Below are positions 34,658 through 43,129 of a stretch of DNA of 64,000 nt, in pieces. The notes beneath the pieces were generated by a model. It saw nothing but the letters and a program-made list of their open reading frames with translations, did not search any database and was not told the DNA's origin. The position numbers and the translations under genes are program-made. This DNA is from Hyphomicrobiales bacterium (lineage in GTDB: Bacteria > Pseudomonadota > Alphaproteobacteria > Rhizobiales > Rhizobiaceae), in NCBI GenBank assembly GCA_900469955.1, contig UBYX01000014.1, positions 181,620-245,619 of the forward strand. Direction: 5' to 3'. How positions within the stretch are numbered: position 1 is the stretch's first letter; the number at the start of each line of letters is the position of its first letter.

Positions 34658-35158
34658 ATGAATAATGTGAAAAATACACATATCGGGAGGCGCCAGATAC
34701 GCGAACTCCACGAAGCGATGATCGATATCATCACCCTCATGAACCGCCCTCAGCGTGACGAGCAGATGGTGCGGGAGGCGGGTATCGCGCTCGACCGGGC
34801 GCTCTTTCCGCTGCTTGTCGGCATCGAGCGGCGGGGACCGATCGGCATAGTGGAACTTGCCGACGGAACCGGACGCGACTACAGCACCGTCAGCCGCCAA
34901 GTGACCAAGCTTGAAAGCCTTGACCTCGTCGAACGCAGGCAGAGCGCCACCGACAAGCGCGTCAGCGAGGTCGTTGTCACAACGAAAGGCAAGGCGATGA
35001 CCGACAAGATCGATGCAGCTCGAGAAGAGCTCGCTCGTTCAATCTTCAGAAATTGGGACCAGCACGACGTCAATGAACTCATCCGGCTCATGCGTCGGTT
35101 TGCCGATGCTGTAAATAAGGCGCCGGAGGCCGCTGAAGATCCCGGGGGCGCCCAATGA
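34658..35158 (+). CDS. MarR-family transcriptional regulator
   Basis: 166 residues with a winged helix core: IVELADGTGRDYSTVSRQVT, then KLESLDLVERRQSATDKRVS as recognition helix plus wing, and a C-terminal dimerisation helix (REELARSIFRNWDQHDVNEL). The predicted start (34658) overlaps operator copy 2 and has only a weak ribosome site, so a downstream ATG at 34718 is possible. Divergent from the monooxygenase-MFS operon, which it probably represses until an aromatic ligand binds. Confidence 0.88.
   Translation: MNNVKNTHIGRRQIRELHEAMIDIITLMNRPQRDEQMVREAGIALDRALFPLLVGIERRGPIGIVELADGTGRDYSTVSRQVTKLESLDLVERRQSATDKRVSEVVVTTKGKAMTDKIDAAREELARSIFRNWDQHDVNELIRLMRRFADAVNKAPEAAEDPGGAQ
34665..34681. promoter_or_regulatory. 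MarR operator copy 2
   Basis: ATGTG-AAAAATA-CACAT, the same half-sites and spacing as copy 1, 47 bases away. It overlaps codons 3-8 of the annotated marR start, supporting autorepression or a later start codon. Confidence 0.65.
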
Positions 35159-35166
35159 CCGCCCCC
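35144..35166 (+). terminator. GC hairpin spanning the marR stop codon
   Basis: GGGGGCG (35144-35150) pairs with CGCCCCC (35160-35166), loop of nine bases holding the stop codon, followed by GCTTTAG. The T-tract is short, so it is a moderate terminator candidate. Up to the convergent EamA gene at 35444 nothing else is evident. Confidence 0.45.
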
Positions 35167-35443
35167 GCTTTAGACCAGCATCCAAGCAAACTAACCACGT
35201 GAAGCTCCATCGAGACCGCGCCCCAGGCCCTACTCATACCCTCTTGGGCCCCGCCATCGCGGCTGCACCCAACTTTCCGGCGCAGCGATCCCGCTTGGGG
35301 GAAGTGGATCACTCCGCAAGCGAGCAATGCGGATCTGCTAAACAGAGCTCACCAAGCCTTGAGCCTCGCAGAGGGGGACTGGCGGTGATGGCAGACCGAC
35401 GGGATCTCATTACCCGCCAGCAACGGTGGGGAAGCAGCGGCAA

Positions 35444-36388
35444 TCATTTGTTGCGCACAAGGCATTTCCCAGGCTTGGCAGACATGCGCGGCAGGCGGTC
35501 GGCGGACAGGCAGACCGCCGCGGCGAGGACCATCAGGGCCATGCCGATAAATCTTAGCGGTTCAGCGGGTTCGTTAGCGAAGACCACGCCGACTAAGACC
35601 GCAATCGCAGGAGACACGAAAGCGAAGCTGCCTGCCCTCGCAGGACCGATGTCCCGCAGGAGCTGCATATAAATACTGTAGCCGAGGAGCGAGCCGAAGA
35701 TGACGAGAAAAAGCCACCCCCCCACCGCTTGCCATTCCCAAGGTGTGACCAGGCTTTCGGCCGACCGAGGTTCTATTGCCAAGGAGATAAACAGCAACAC
35801 GCTCCCGCCGATCAGCGTCGTCAATCCGGAAAGGCGCGCGCTGCCGTAGTTCGATATCAAAGGTTTTGACAGCACAGATCCCCACGCCGAGGAAATGGCC
35901 GCCCAGGCGATGGCCACCAGCCCGAGCAATGGCAAACCTGTCTCAATCCCAGCCAGATCTACAGAGGGCGCAAAAAGAAGGCCAAGGCCGCCACCTCCAA
36001 GCAGCATCGCGAAAGCGCGAACGCCATTCCAATGCTCCTCTCCCAGAGCGATGCCGAATGCAAGCAGGGCAAGCGGCGTCAGCGACATTTCCAGAACCGC
36101 TGCGGTGCCTGAAGGCACGAACTGCATACCCCAGAACAGGGGCCCGTAGCAAAGCGTGATCATCAGAAGGCTGACGAAGAGGAGGCGTGTCTTGTCTGCC
36201 CTAGCGAAGGCACTTCTTTGTCCTCTTGACCATGCCAGTGCGATGAGAACAGCGCCCGCCACCATGAATCGCGTTGCGGCAAACATCATCGGGGGAACAG
36301 TTTCAACACCGAGCTTGACCGCAATCCAGGTCAGCCCCCATACGAAGCATAAAACGCCGAATTTCAGGAGATTGCGCGTCGACGACAT
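35444..36388 (-). CDS. EamA/DMT-family permease
   Basis: 314 residues with ten predicted membrane helices in two EamA repeats (first about 8-140, second about 155-300). KFGVLCFVWGLTWIAVKLG and the RFMVAGAVLIAL element are typical of the RhaT/YdcZ-like drug/metabolite transporters. The substrate is probably an amino acid, metabolite or toxic compound. Divergent from the CGNR regulator with a perfect 8-bp inverted repeat between them. Confidence 0.9.
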   Translation of the reverse strand: MSSTRNLLKFGVLCFVWGLTWIAVKLGVETVPPMMFAATRFMVAGAVLIALAWSRGQRSAFARADKTRLLFVSLLMITLCYGPLFWGMQFVPSGTAAVLEMSLTPLALLAFGIALGEEHWNGVRAFAMLLGGGGLGLLFAPSVDLAGIETGLPLLGLVAIAWAAISSAWGSVLSKPLISNYGSARLSGLTTLIGGSVLLFISLAIEPRSAESLVTPWEWQAVGGWLFLVIFGSLLGYSIYMQLLRDIGPARAGSFAFVSPAIAVLVGVVFANEPAEPLRFIGMALMVLAAAVCLSADRLPRMSAKPGKCLVRNK

Positions 36389-36405
36389 GGTCCAGCCTTG
36401 CCTTG

Positions 36406-36435
36406 GTAACGGTTAAAATACATATATACCGTTAC
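36406..36435. promoter_or_regulatory. Operator-like inverted repeat between EamA and CGNR genes
   Basis: GTAACGGT (36406-36413) and ACCGTTAC (36428-36435), perfect 8-bp arms 14 bases apart, with a TATATA-rich middle. The 76-bp divergent region is so short that both promoters must overlap this site. Confidence 0.65.
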
Positions 36436-36464
36436 AACCTTCTTCTTCGGGAGTTGTTCCAGGG

Positions 36465-37076
36465 ATGGCCAATTCGACAGCTGACATGCGCCTGAGCGGC
36501 GGTCATCCGGCACTTGAGCTCGCCAATACCGTTGACAGCAGGCGTGGCCGCTGGGGGCCAGATCTTCTGCGGTCATTCGAGGATCTGCTTGTTCTGGCAG
36601 AGCGGCTCGACCTGATCGATCGAAAAGCGGCGTTGCGTCTTCGCAAGCAGGCGGAGAACGATCTGACGAAGGCGGCTGCAGCGCATGCAGACGCTCTTGC
36701 ATTGCGTGAATCAATACATCGGCTCTTTCTGTCTGAGGACGTCGCGACGTCCTACCCGATCGATGATCTGCGTTTGGTAGAGGATCACGCACGACGCGGT
36801 CGAGCCCATCAGGTACTTGCGGAAAAGGGAGCCGGTTATGCATGGACCTTACTTCTTGACGACCTCCCCCAACTGGCTCAGCTCTTTGCTATCAAGGCTG
36901 TAGATCTGTTGATTGAGCGGGATCGGAGACGAGCAGTGCGAGAATGCAAGGGCAGCAATTGTGGATGGCTTTTTATCGATCATTCCAAGAGCGGAAGAAG
37001 AATGTGGTGTTCAGACGCGACGTGCGGCAGCCACGCTCGCATCAAACGCTTCCGATCCCGGCTGAAAGGCCATTAG
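36465..37076 (+). CDS. ABATE/CGNR zinc-finger transcriptional regulator
   Basis: 203 residues: an ABATE domain (RLSGGHPALELANTVDSRRG at the N-terminus, the putative ligand-binding part) and the C-terminal CGNR zinc finger at about 163-195, seen as CKGSNCGWLFID followed by MWCSDATCGSHARIKRFR. The motif reads CGSH rather than CGNR, a mild variation; the four Cys remain. Family members regulate neighbouring transporters and stress genes. Divergent from the EamA permease, its likely target. Confidence 0.85.
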   Translation: MANSTADMRLSGGHPALELANTVDSRRGRWGPDLLRSFEDLLVLAERLDLIDRKAALRLRKQAENDLTKAAAAHADALALRESIHRLFLSEDVATSYPIDDLRLVEDHARRGRAHQVLAEKGAGYAWTLLLDDLPQLAQLFAIKAVDLLIERDRRRAVRECKGSNCGWLFIDHSKSGRRMWCSDATCGSHARIKRFRSRLKGH

Positions 37077-37408
37077 GTGTTGCCTCACCGAGGCCACTCC
37101 TGCAAAAGGTCCTACGGCTCCGCCGGGCAACGGACAATCGTTATATTGGGCATTGTTTGGCTAACCCGAAAGCTAGTAGCAATCGCCGCTCCTCGGATGT
37201 TGCTGTCTGTATCACCTCGCAACCATCACTGAATTGCCTATTGGAGAGGAATCTGCGCTCTCTTCAAACGGGAGTCACGAGGAACAGGTTCGGTTCGCGG
37301 CTGGCTCCCCTTCGGCCGCTGCGCCGATGTAGATTCTGCGTCGGATCGTTGGTACGTGCCGTCGGCTAGGCTATGAGTGTCTCGTAACAAACAAGGGGCT
37401 TGGGACCT
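37077..37408. other. Intergenic region before the YvcK/CofD-like gene
   Basis: Promoter side of the following operon. No reading frame with motif, no RNA and no strong hairpin was recognised. Confidence 0.35.
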
Positions 37409-38536
37409 ATGCAGCGCATTGTCTTGTTTTCCGGTGGCACCGCGTGCCGCGCAATCAACATCGCGCTTTCCCATAGAAAGGTCCACCTGACCCGGATCGT
37501 CCCTGCCTGGGACAGCGGTGGCAGCTCAAAACTGATCCGGGAAAAGCTCGGCGTCCTGTCTGTGGGGGACGTCCGGCAGGCTCTGATGACCATGGCTCAC
37601 GGTGAGCACTGCTCGGGTGACGTGGTCAGGATTTGCAACACCCGCATTTCAGCTTCCTGTACGCTCAACGAAGCCAGACAAGAATTTCAGTTCTATGCCG
37701 AAGGACGTCATCTTCTATTGGAGCGGATGGAGCCGGGCCTACGCGGCGCGATCCTAAACTATCTGCGGACGTTTGCTTCGGCGGTGGGCAATGAGTTCGA
37801 TTACAGAAGCGGCAGCATAGGCAACTTTATTCTCACCGGGGCGAGCATTGCTCATAACGGCGACATCAACACCGCAATTTTCGTGTTCCGTAAGCTTTGC
37901 GGCATTGATGGGAATGTCTGGCCATCTTCGCTTGATAATGATCTCGTATTGTCCTGCACCCTTCAGAACGGTGAACAGCGTTCGCCACAGGACGCCGTCA
38001 CCAAACTGTCCGAACCTGATGCAATGATTGGCATCGATGATATCCAACTAACGGACGAAAATGGAAATCCGCCATCAGCCAACAATGCTGTTATTGAAGC
38101 CATCGAGAGCGCCGACCTGATCGCTTTTGGTCCCGGCAGCTTCTACACCAGTATCCTGCCTCACCTTCTTGTTAGCGATGTTGTCGATGCGGCGGAGCGT
38201 GCTCAACGTCCGGTGCTGATGATAGGCAACATCTTGCAGTGTCGAGAAACAATGGGCATGACGCTGAACGAAATGATCACTCAGTTTATCGGCCGGTGGC
38301 AGCGTGTCAGCTTGTCAAAAACCGCTCCTTCCCTGCGGGTTCTCGCCAATCGGATTTTGCACCCTTTTGATAAAGTTGTCGGCGGATATCCGTACCTTGT
38401 GGCACACTCTCCGCCTCAGGGGAGCGGCTATATCCTCATCAATGGTGAGTTTGAGGATGCATGGGCCTGGGGGCAGCACGATGGTGATCTGGTTGCCGAT
38501 CAGATCCTCGGCCTGGCATCGCAACGGGAGTCATGA
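37409..38536 (+). CDS. YvcK/CofD-superfamily protein
   Basis: 375 residues from ATG 37409 (AAGGGG ten bases upstream). The superfamily plan is visible: phosphate-loop-like FSGGTACRAIN at the N-terminus, then VPAWDSGGSSKLIREKLGVL and SVGDVRQAL, which match the DDGGSSGRLR/PPGDIRN blocks of YvcK, and DYRSGSIGNFILTGASIAH. CofD transfers phospholactate to F420 precursors; YvcK binds UDP-GlcNAc and affects central carbon and envelope metabolism. This protein is divergent from both, and no F420 gene is nearby. One base separates its stop from the next gene, a left-handed beta-helix protein. Confidence 0.8.
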   Translation: MQRIVLFSGGTACRAINIALSHRKVHLTRIVPAWDSGGSSKLIREKLGVLSVGDVRQALMTMAHGEHCSGDVVRICNTRISASCTLNEARQEFQFYAEGRHLLLERMEPGLRGAILNYLRTFASAVGNEFDYRSGSIGNFILTGASIAHNGDINTAIFVFRKLCGIDGNVWPSSLDNDLVLSCTLQNGEQRSPQDAVTKLSEPDAMIGIDDIQLTDENGNPPSANNAVIEAIESADLIAFGPGSFYTSILPHLLVSDVVDAAERAQRPVLMIGNILQCRETMGMTLNEMITQFIGRWQRVSLSKTAPSLRVLANRILHPFDKVVGGYPYLVAHSPPQGSGYILINGEFEDAWAWGQHDGDLVADQILGLASQRES

Positions 38537-38537
38537 G

Positions 38538-39158
38538 ATGTTTGAATACCTGCCTCTCATAAACGAGATGCGCGTCGGGCAAGGCTTCTGGTCGGTGGAG
38601 GAGACAGTCCTACTGTCGCAGCAGGGCATCACCATCATGGATCCTTTCTCCACCTTGGTCTCCAAACGTGCTCAGCTTTCGGAGGGCGTCTTGATTTGGC
38701 CCAATGTAACCATTTCGGTGGGCTCGGGAGGCAGCCTTAGCATTGGCTCCAAGACCGTTCTTTACAGCGGAGTACGTGTTGACGCGGATAATGGATCGGT
38801 TGAAATTGGATGCCGGGCTGAACTGGGGCAATTGGGAGGGTTTACCATTCTGGCCCCAGGGGTTGCAGATCTTATTACCATCGGTGACGAGGTTCGCCTG
38901 AATGGCGGCGGATCGATTGCCTTCAAGGCTGCGATTGGCAATGGGGCGCAGGTGTTAGGCCCGATTAACGTCCAGCACTGCAAGCTCGGAGGCGGAGGTT
39001 CTTACCGAGAACCTGACCCTGATAAACGGGGCGGAGTGTTGAAGGGATGCGGAGTAGCCCGCCATCTCGAAATTGCGGCTGGCATGGTCATCCAAGCGTT
39101 TGGTGATTTTGGACAGGCCCCTTCGCGTCCGCAGACGTTCTTCCACCCGAAACCCTAG
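38538..39158 (+). CDS. Left-handed beta-helix (hexapeptide-repeat-like) protein
   Basis: 206 residues from ATG 38538, which directly follows the stop of the preceding gene with ACGGGAG as ribosome site. Repeating six-residue strand pattern: GVLIWPNVTI, GSLSIGSKTVLYSGVRV, SVEIGCRAELGQLGGFTI, then LITIGDEVRLNGGGSIAF and AAIGNGAQVLGP. This is the parallel beta-helix of acyltransferases and sugar-nucleotide enzymes, but no catalytic His motif of XAT/LpxA type is obvious. Tight coupling with the YvcK/CofD-like gene suggests a joint function. Confidence 0.75.
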   Translation: MFEYLPLINEMRVGQGFWSVEETVLLSQQGITIMDPFSTLVSKRAQLSEGVLIWPNVTISVGSGGSLSIGSKTVLYSGVRVDADNGSVEIGCRAELGQLGGFTILAPGVADLITIGDEVRLNGGGSIAFKAAIGNGAQVLGPINVQHCKLGGGGSYREPDPDKRGGVLKGCGVARHLEIAAGMVIQAFGDFGQAPSRPQTFFHPKP

Positions 39159-39580
39159 CAAAGCACCCGATATTCCCTGCTGGATCCATTCGACGCCCAC
39201 AAGAGGTTGAACAATCCTTAGCGTCGATCCAACTCAAGGAGGTGAGCGATAGAGGTCCTTGAGGTTTGAAAATTTCCTCCGCCTCGGGCAACCTGCACCG
39301 AGTTCGAACGCCACTGTGGCCAGCCCTCGGCTGAAAGTTCTTCAACCTGCGGGGCGTCAAAGGGATCCGGCTCCCGAGATCTCGAGAGCGTTCGCGAGGT
39401 GATCGCCGCCTCCAGCCCCTCGGATGACATGCTCGATTATCCAACGAGTTCGAAAACGCCGATCGCCATTCTGCTCGTCTAAAGCGACTGCCCGCTTCCC
39501 GAAAAAGCGGGCACTGCGTGCGATGGGTCAGAGGTCGCTGATGCGGGCGCTGGGAATGTCCTTCAAGCTCGGACGGATCC
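39159..39580. other. Intergenic region without recognised gene
   Basis: Between the beta-helix gene and a convergent gene. A minus-strand frame at 39218-39430 (70 residues, EPDPFDAPQVEEL near its middle) has fair composition but no ribosome site, so it is left uncalled. Confidence 0.3.
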
Positions 39581-40300
39581 CTAGAATTGGGCATCTCTTG
39601 CGACAAGAATGCGAAGGCCGCCGGTCGCTTCAAAGCCGACCCGCCGGGCAGAGTCCAAGGCACGTCCCGACGCATACCCAACAATGGGGAGGCCGTGGCT
39701 TATCGACGAAACCGCCGCGGTCGCCTCGTGAAATGTATCAGGCGCGCCAGGCAGAGAGAACACATTGGAGATACCGACGCAATCGCTTGAGGTATTGGCG
39801 ATGCATCCGGCGACGAACGAGCTTGCTACCCTTTTCCCGAAAAAAACGATATCCGGACGCTGCATCATCGTTTCGCTGAACATGCGGATCTGTGTGGGTG
39901 ACCCAGACCGTTTCCATGCATCTTCCCACTGCTCTAGGTCCAGCGGACTTTCAATTCTAACCCAATTTGTTGCGGGAGGATTGGCCGCAGCAGGCTTCCA
40001 TATCCATGAGGCCTCGAACAATACCTCGAACCCGTTGTCGCCCACATCGAACTCGCGGAAGCTGTCTTTGAAACCAACTTTTCCCTCGAATGTCCCAGCG
40101 ATGCTGCGGAGTAGCAATAGGATCTCGCTCAGGTGATTTTCAGACAGCACCGTTAAGTTGGAGTAGTAGGGCGGCGGCGTGTCTTTTCCGACGAAGGCGT
40201 AGGGCAACCTTTCATAGTGCAGACCCCGCGATCGGAACATCGCCTCATAGATGTCGGCATTGTTGTTTGCAGCCATGATGGCTCGTTCGTCATAGGCCAT
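39581..40300 (-). CDS. Hypothetical protein, possibly acetyltransferase-like
   Basis: 239 residues. The N-terminal half (MAYDERAIMAANNNADIYEA, YSNLTVLSENHLSEILLLLR) is unrecognised. The C-terminal part (VGISNVFSLP, then LPIVGYASGRALDSARRVGF, then GGLRILV) resembles the last strand-helix-strand of GNAT N-acetyltransferases, where a degraded R/Q-x-x-G-x-G/A site is replaced. A role in acylation is therefore a weak guess. GAGAGG precedes ATG 40300. A perfect palindrome lies 49 bases upstream, so it may be specifically regulated. Confidence 0.6.
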   Translation of the reverse strand: MAYDERAIMAANNNADIYEAMFRSRGLHYERLPYAFVGKDTPPPYYSNLTVLSENHLSEILLLLRSIAGTFEGKVGFKDSFREFDVGDNGFEVLFEASWIWKPAAANPPATNWVRIESPLDLEQWEDAWKRSGSPTQIRMFSETMMQRPDIVFFGKRVASSFVAGCIANTSSDCVGISNVFSLPGAPDTFHEATAAVSSISHGLPIVGYASGRALDSARRVGFEATGGLRILVARDAQF

Positions 40301-40348
40301 AGTGCCTCTCTTCGCGTTCGAACTTCACATCTTTGATCTTGCGCTCTT

Positions 40349-40365
40349 GCACTGAATTTCAGTGC
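40349..40365. promoter_or_regulatory. Palindrome upstream of the GNAT-like gene
   Basis: GCACTGA-ATT-TCAGTGC, perfect 7-bp arms with a 3-base spacer, 49 bases before the ATG of the minus-strand gene at 40300. Same architecture as the WYL site at 30845 but different half-sites. The regulator is unknown. Confidence 0.5.
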
Positions 40366-40375
40366 CCTCGCCTTG

Positions 40376-40405
40376 AACGCGCATAAACCAGCTGCGCGCG
40401 TTTTT
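40376..40405 (+). terminator. Possible plus-strand terminator hairpin
   Basis: AACGCGC (40376-40382) pairs with GCGCGTT (40396-40402), with a run of five T at 40401-40405. No gene ends upstream on this strand, so it may belong to an unrecognised transcript or be fortuitous. The left arm includes GCGCATAAA, a word also found at the borders of the IS110 region. Confidence 0.3.
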
Positions 40406-40718
40406 GGTTGAATATCAATGAAAATTCCTGCTCTTCACCTTCAGCGTATCAAAATGAAGGTCAGGCACGAATAGGTCCCGCGGGCTTACAACCGGCTTCG
40501 GCTTAGCGCGTGGATCTGGACCACCACCACGGGCAAACTCATCACCCCGACCCGTCGGCAGTTTGAACTCTTGATCGCGATCTGCAAGGCCCAACAGGTC
40601 GCCAGACAGGTGGAACAGCTGCTGGGCGATAAGATGGACGACCTCGCCCAGAGCGCATCGCGGCGCTCAAGTTTCAGCGACGGTAGAAAGGCGGCGGCCT
40701 TGGCAAGCTGGACAAGCG
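40406..40718. other. Sequence left of the IS110 element, probably mobile-element debris
   Basis: A plus-strand frame around 40480-40725 translates to a protein-like fragment (LITPTRRQFELLIAICKAQQ, then QVEQLLGDKMDDLAQ) without a start codon. This suggests the interrupted or truncated remains of a gene or older element. A segment at 40441-40470 is an imperfect copy of one at 41916-41945. Confidence 0.4.
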
Positions 40719-40731
40719 GCGCATAAAACAT
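40719..40731 (+). repeat. Left 13-bp direct repeat of the IS110 region
   Basis: GCGCATAAAACAT, identical to 42009-42021. A shortened copy, GCGCATAAA, occurs at 40379-40387. Confidence 0.7.
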
Positions 40732-40861
40732 GGGGTAATCGCGGCGCGATCGTCCCTGGCCATTTTATAAAATGACTGCTGGCGAGGGTGGTTGCCCCCG
40801 ATAAGATGGAAAAACGGGCTCTCGATTGGAACCGGGCCCAAACATCGAACGGAGAGCAACC

Positions 40862-41893
40862 ATGTATCAGTATATCGGCCTGGACGTTTCATTGAAAGAT
40901 ACTGCGATCTCGATCCGACAGGATGGGAAGCGGATCTGGCGTGGAAAATCCCCCTCGGATCCCAAGCTTTTGGCGCAGCTGATCCGCAAGCACGCCCCGA
41001 ACGCCAGACGCGTCGTATTCGAGACGGGACCGCTGTCGACCTGGTTCTATCACGCCCTGACGGCCGAGGGGATGCCAGCGATCTGCATTGAAGCGCGGCA
41101 CGCGCAAAAGGTATTGGACGAGACGCTCAACAAGACAGATGCCAATGATACGGATGGCTTGGCGCAACTGGCCGAAACCGGCTTCTACAAGGCCGTCCGG
41201 GTAAAGGCGTTCGACAGCATGCTGACACGCACGCTGGTTGCGGCTCGCAATCAGCTCCTGAGCATCTCGACTCAACTTAGCAACCAGATCCGCGGCCTGA
41301 TGAAGACCTTCGGTCTTATCATCTCCAACGGAAGAGGTCGGGTGTTCGATGGCAATGTGAGGGAACTCCTGGACGGAAATGAGGGTCTGGCCAAGATCAT
41401 ATTGCCTCTGCTTGATGCGTGGCGCGACATACGCAAGCGCGCGGCCGAACTTGATCGCCGGCTGCTCGCCGTGGCCCGCGAGAGCCAGACTACGCAGCTG
41501 TTGATGACGATTCCGGGCATCGGCGCCGTCACCGCCGTCTCCTACGTCGCAGCGATTGAAGATCCAGAAAACTTCAAAACGTCGCGCTCAGTTGGTGCCC
41601 GGCTCGGGCTGACAAGGCGGCGCTACCAGTCAGGTGAGGTCGACTATGACGGTCACATCTCGCGACGAGGCGACAATCACCTGCGTGGACTGTTGTACGA
41701 AGCAGCGACCGTGGTCCTCACGAGAACGAATTCCAAGAGCGAGAGCAGACTCAAAAGCTGGGGGCTTAAACTGCGTGAGCGGTTGGGCTTCAAGCGCGCC
41801 GCGGTGGCGGTTGCCCGAAAGCTTGCGGTCATCATGCACAGCATGCTCAAGACCGGAGAAGTGTTCAACCCATTGGCTGGCGCCACAGCATAA
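40862..41893 (+). CDS. IS110-family transposase
   Basis: 343 residues from ATG 40862 (GGAGAGCAACC upstream). The N-terminal RuvC-like DEDD domain shows YIGLDVSLKDT (first Asp), VFETGPLSTW (Glu) and KTDANDTDGLAQL (Asp pair). A coiled coil follows, then the C-terminal Tnp_20 region with IPGIGAVTAVSYVAAIEDPE, then FKTSRSVGARLGLTRRRYQS and ISRRGDNHLRGLLYEAA. The catalytic Ser is expected in the RSVGA block. Length and all motifs are intact, so the enzyme is probably active; IS110 transposases act as bridge-RNA-guided recombinases (family knowledge). Confidence 0.95.
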   Translation: MYQYIGLDVSLKDTAISIRQDGKRIWRGKSPSDPKLLAQLIRKHAPNARRVVFETGPLSTWFYHALTAEGMPAICIEARHAQKVLDETLNKTDANDTDGLAQLAETGFYKAVRVKAFDSMLTRTLVAARNQLLSISTQLSNQIRGLMKTFGLIISNGRGRVFDGNVRELLDGNEGLAKIILPLLDAWRDIRKRAAELDRRLLAVARESQTTQLLMTIPGIGAVTAVSYVAAIEDPENFKTSRSVGARLGLTRRRYQSGEVDYDGHISRRGDNHLRGLLYEAATVVLTRTNSKSESRLKSWGLKLRERLGFKRAAVAVARKLAVIMHSMLKTGEVFNPLAGATA

Positions 41894-42008
41894 ACAAAGC
41901 GCCAGCCTTCTTCCTCAGCGCATCAAATTTGATTTGAGGCACTGAGCGTCCCTGCTGCGGACGTGGGTTAGATCATTCCGTTCTGGGGGCTGCAGCTCAT
42001 TCGAGACT

Positions 42009-42021
42009 GCGCATAAAACAT
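42009..42021 (+). repeat. Right 13-bp direct repeat of the IS110 region
   Basis: GCGCATAAAACAT, identical to 40719-40731. Next to it, 41916-41945 resembles 40441-40470 (shared CAGCG, ATCAAA and AGGCAC words), suggesting nested or repeated element ends. Confidence 0.7.
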
Positions 42022-42143
42022 AGGAAGATCTGCCTGCGAAACCCATCATGCGGCGGCCACGTGTCGACCGCGGAGACAACCCTGCTCCCGGCACAGGATC
42101 GCTCTGAAGACGACATCGCCGCTGAGGAGGGCGATCCAAACAA

Positions 42144-43115
42144 TCATTTGCACCGAGCTGCCTGTTCCGCAACCCGGCACGGATGCCGAATGGCCAGTGC
42201 CGTCTTGACGAATGGGCTGCGATTAGACAACCCCATTGGTTGCGAATTCAGCAGCGCCGTACAGAAGACATCCGGGTAGTGGCACTTCACATAATTGGAG
42301 GCATAAGCGATGAGCGCGAACGACGCCGCATGGGATTCCGGGAACCCGTAGCTGCCGAATCCTTCGAGCTGGAAGAACGTCTTTTCGGCGGATTCGGGTG
42401 AGTAGCCGTTCCTCACCATTCCCGAAACCAGCTTTTCCTTGAACCGCGAAACGCCACCGGTGAACTTGAAGGTCGCCATCGACTTGCGGAGCTGGTCGGC
42501 CTCCCCGCCGGTAAAACCGGCGCAGACCATCGCCAACCGCATAGCGCTCTCCTGGAACAATGGCACGCCGAGCGTCTTGCCAAGCACCGCCTCAAGTTCT
42601 CGTGTCGGGTATTCGACCGGTTCCCTACCCTCACGCCTTCGCAGATAGGGATGCACCATGTCGCCTTGGATCGGCCCGGGCCGGACGATCGCGACCTGTA
42701 CAACGAGATCGTAGAAGGTACGCGGTTTTAGACGCGGGAGCATTGCCATCTGCGCCCGGCTTTCGATCTGGAAGGTGCCGAGCGTGTCTGCCCTGCGGAT
42801 CATCGCATAGGTAGCGGGATCCTCCTGCGGGACTTTCGCCAGATCGAGATCATCGTTCTTATGATCGCGGATCAGATCGAAGGTTTTTGCCATGCAAGTC
42901 AGCATGCCGAGCGCCAGCACATCGACCTTCATGAACTTCAGTGCTTCAACATCGTCCTTGTCCCATTCGATGATCTGCCGGTCCTTCATCGTCGCCGGCT
43001 CGATCGGCACCAGATCATCGAGCCGATCATGCGTGAGGACGAAACCACCGGGGTGCTGACCTAGGTGACGGGGCGCACCCATCAACTGCTGCGCCAGTTT
43101 CAGGGTCAACACCAG
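42144..43115 (-). pseudogene. dnaE2: Internal fragment of error-prone DNA polymerase DnaE2
   Basis: Covers only about 300 residues from the middle of a roughly 1,090-residue enzyme. It starts at [20 protein letters not shown] and runs through the polymerase core ([59 protein letters not shown]) to ALLNSQPMG near 42235, where similarity stops. Both ends are missing: the N-terminal PHP and catalytic start and the C-terminal part. The 5' side is fused to an unrelated aldehyde dehydrogenase piece at about 43115-43130. No imuA/imuB genes are present. Non-functional. Confidence 0.9.
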
Positions 43116-43129
43116 ACGGCGATCATCCG

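Larger units (their letters stand above)
40719..42021 (+). mobile_element. IS110-family insertion sequence
   Basis: About 1.3 kb containing one DEDD transposase gene and bordered by identical 13-bp words GCGCATAAAACAT (40719-40731 and 42009-42021). IS110 elements lack terminal inverted repeats and normal target duplications, so these direct repeats may mark the recombination core regions, though the exact ends are uncertain. The 130-base stretch between the left word and the transposase ATG is where IS110-group elements encode their bridge RNA; I cannot fold it reliably here. Confidence 0.65.

Noticed and set aside
37409..38536. F420 biosynthesis (CofD) as the function of this gene
   Set aside because: The diagnostic blocks match YvcK better than CofD and no other F420 gene is in the window.
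39218..39430. 70-residue minus-strand frame between the beta-helix and GNAT-like genes
   Set aside because: No ribosome site and no recognised motif; left as intergenic.
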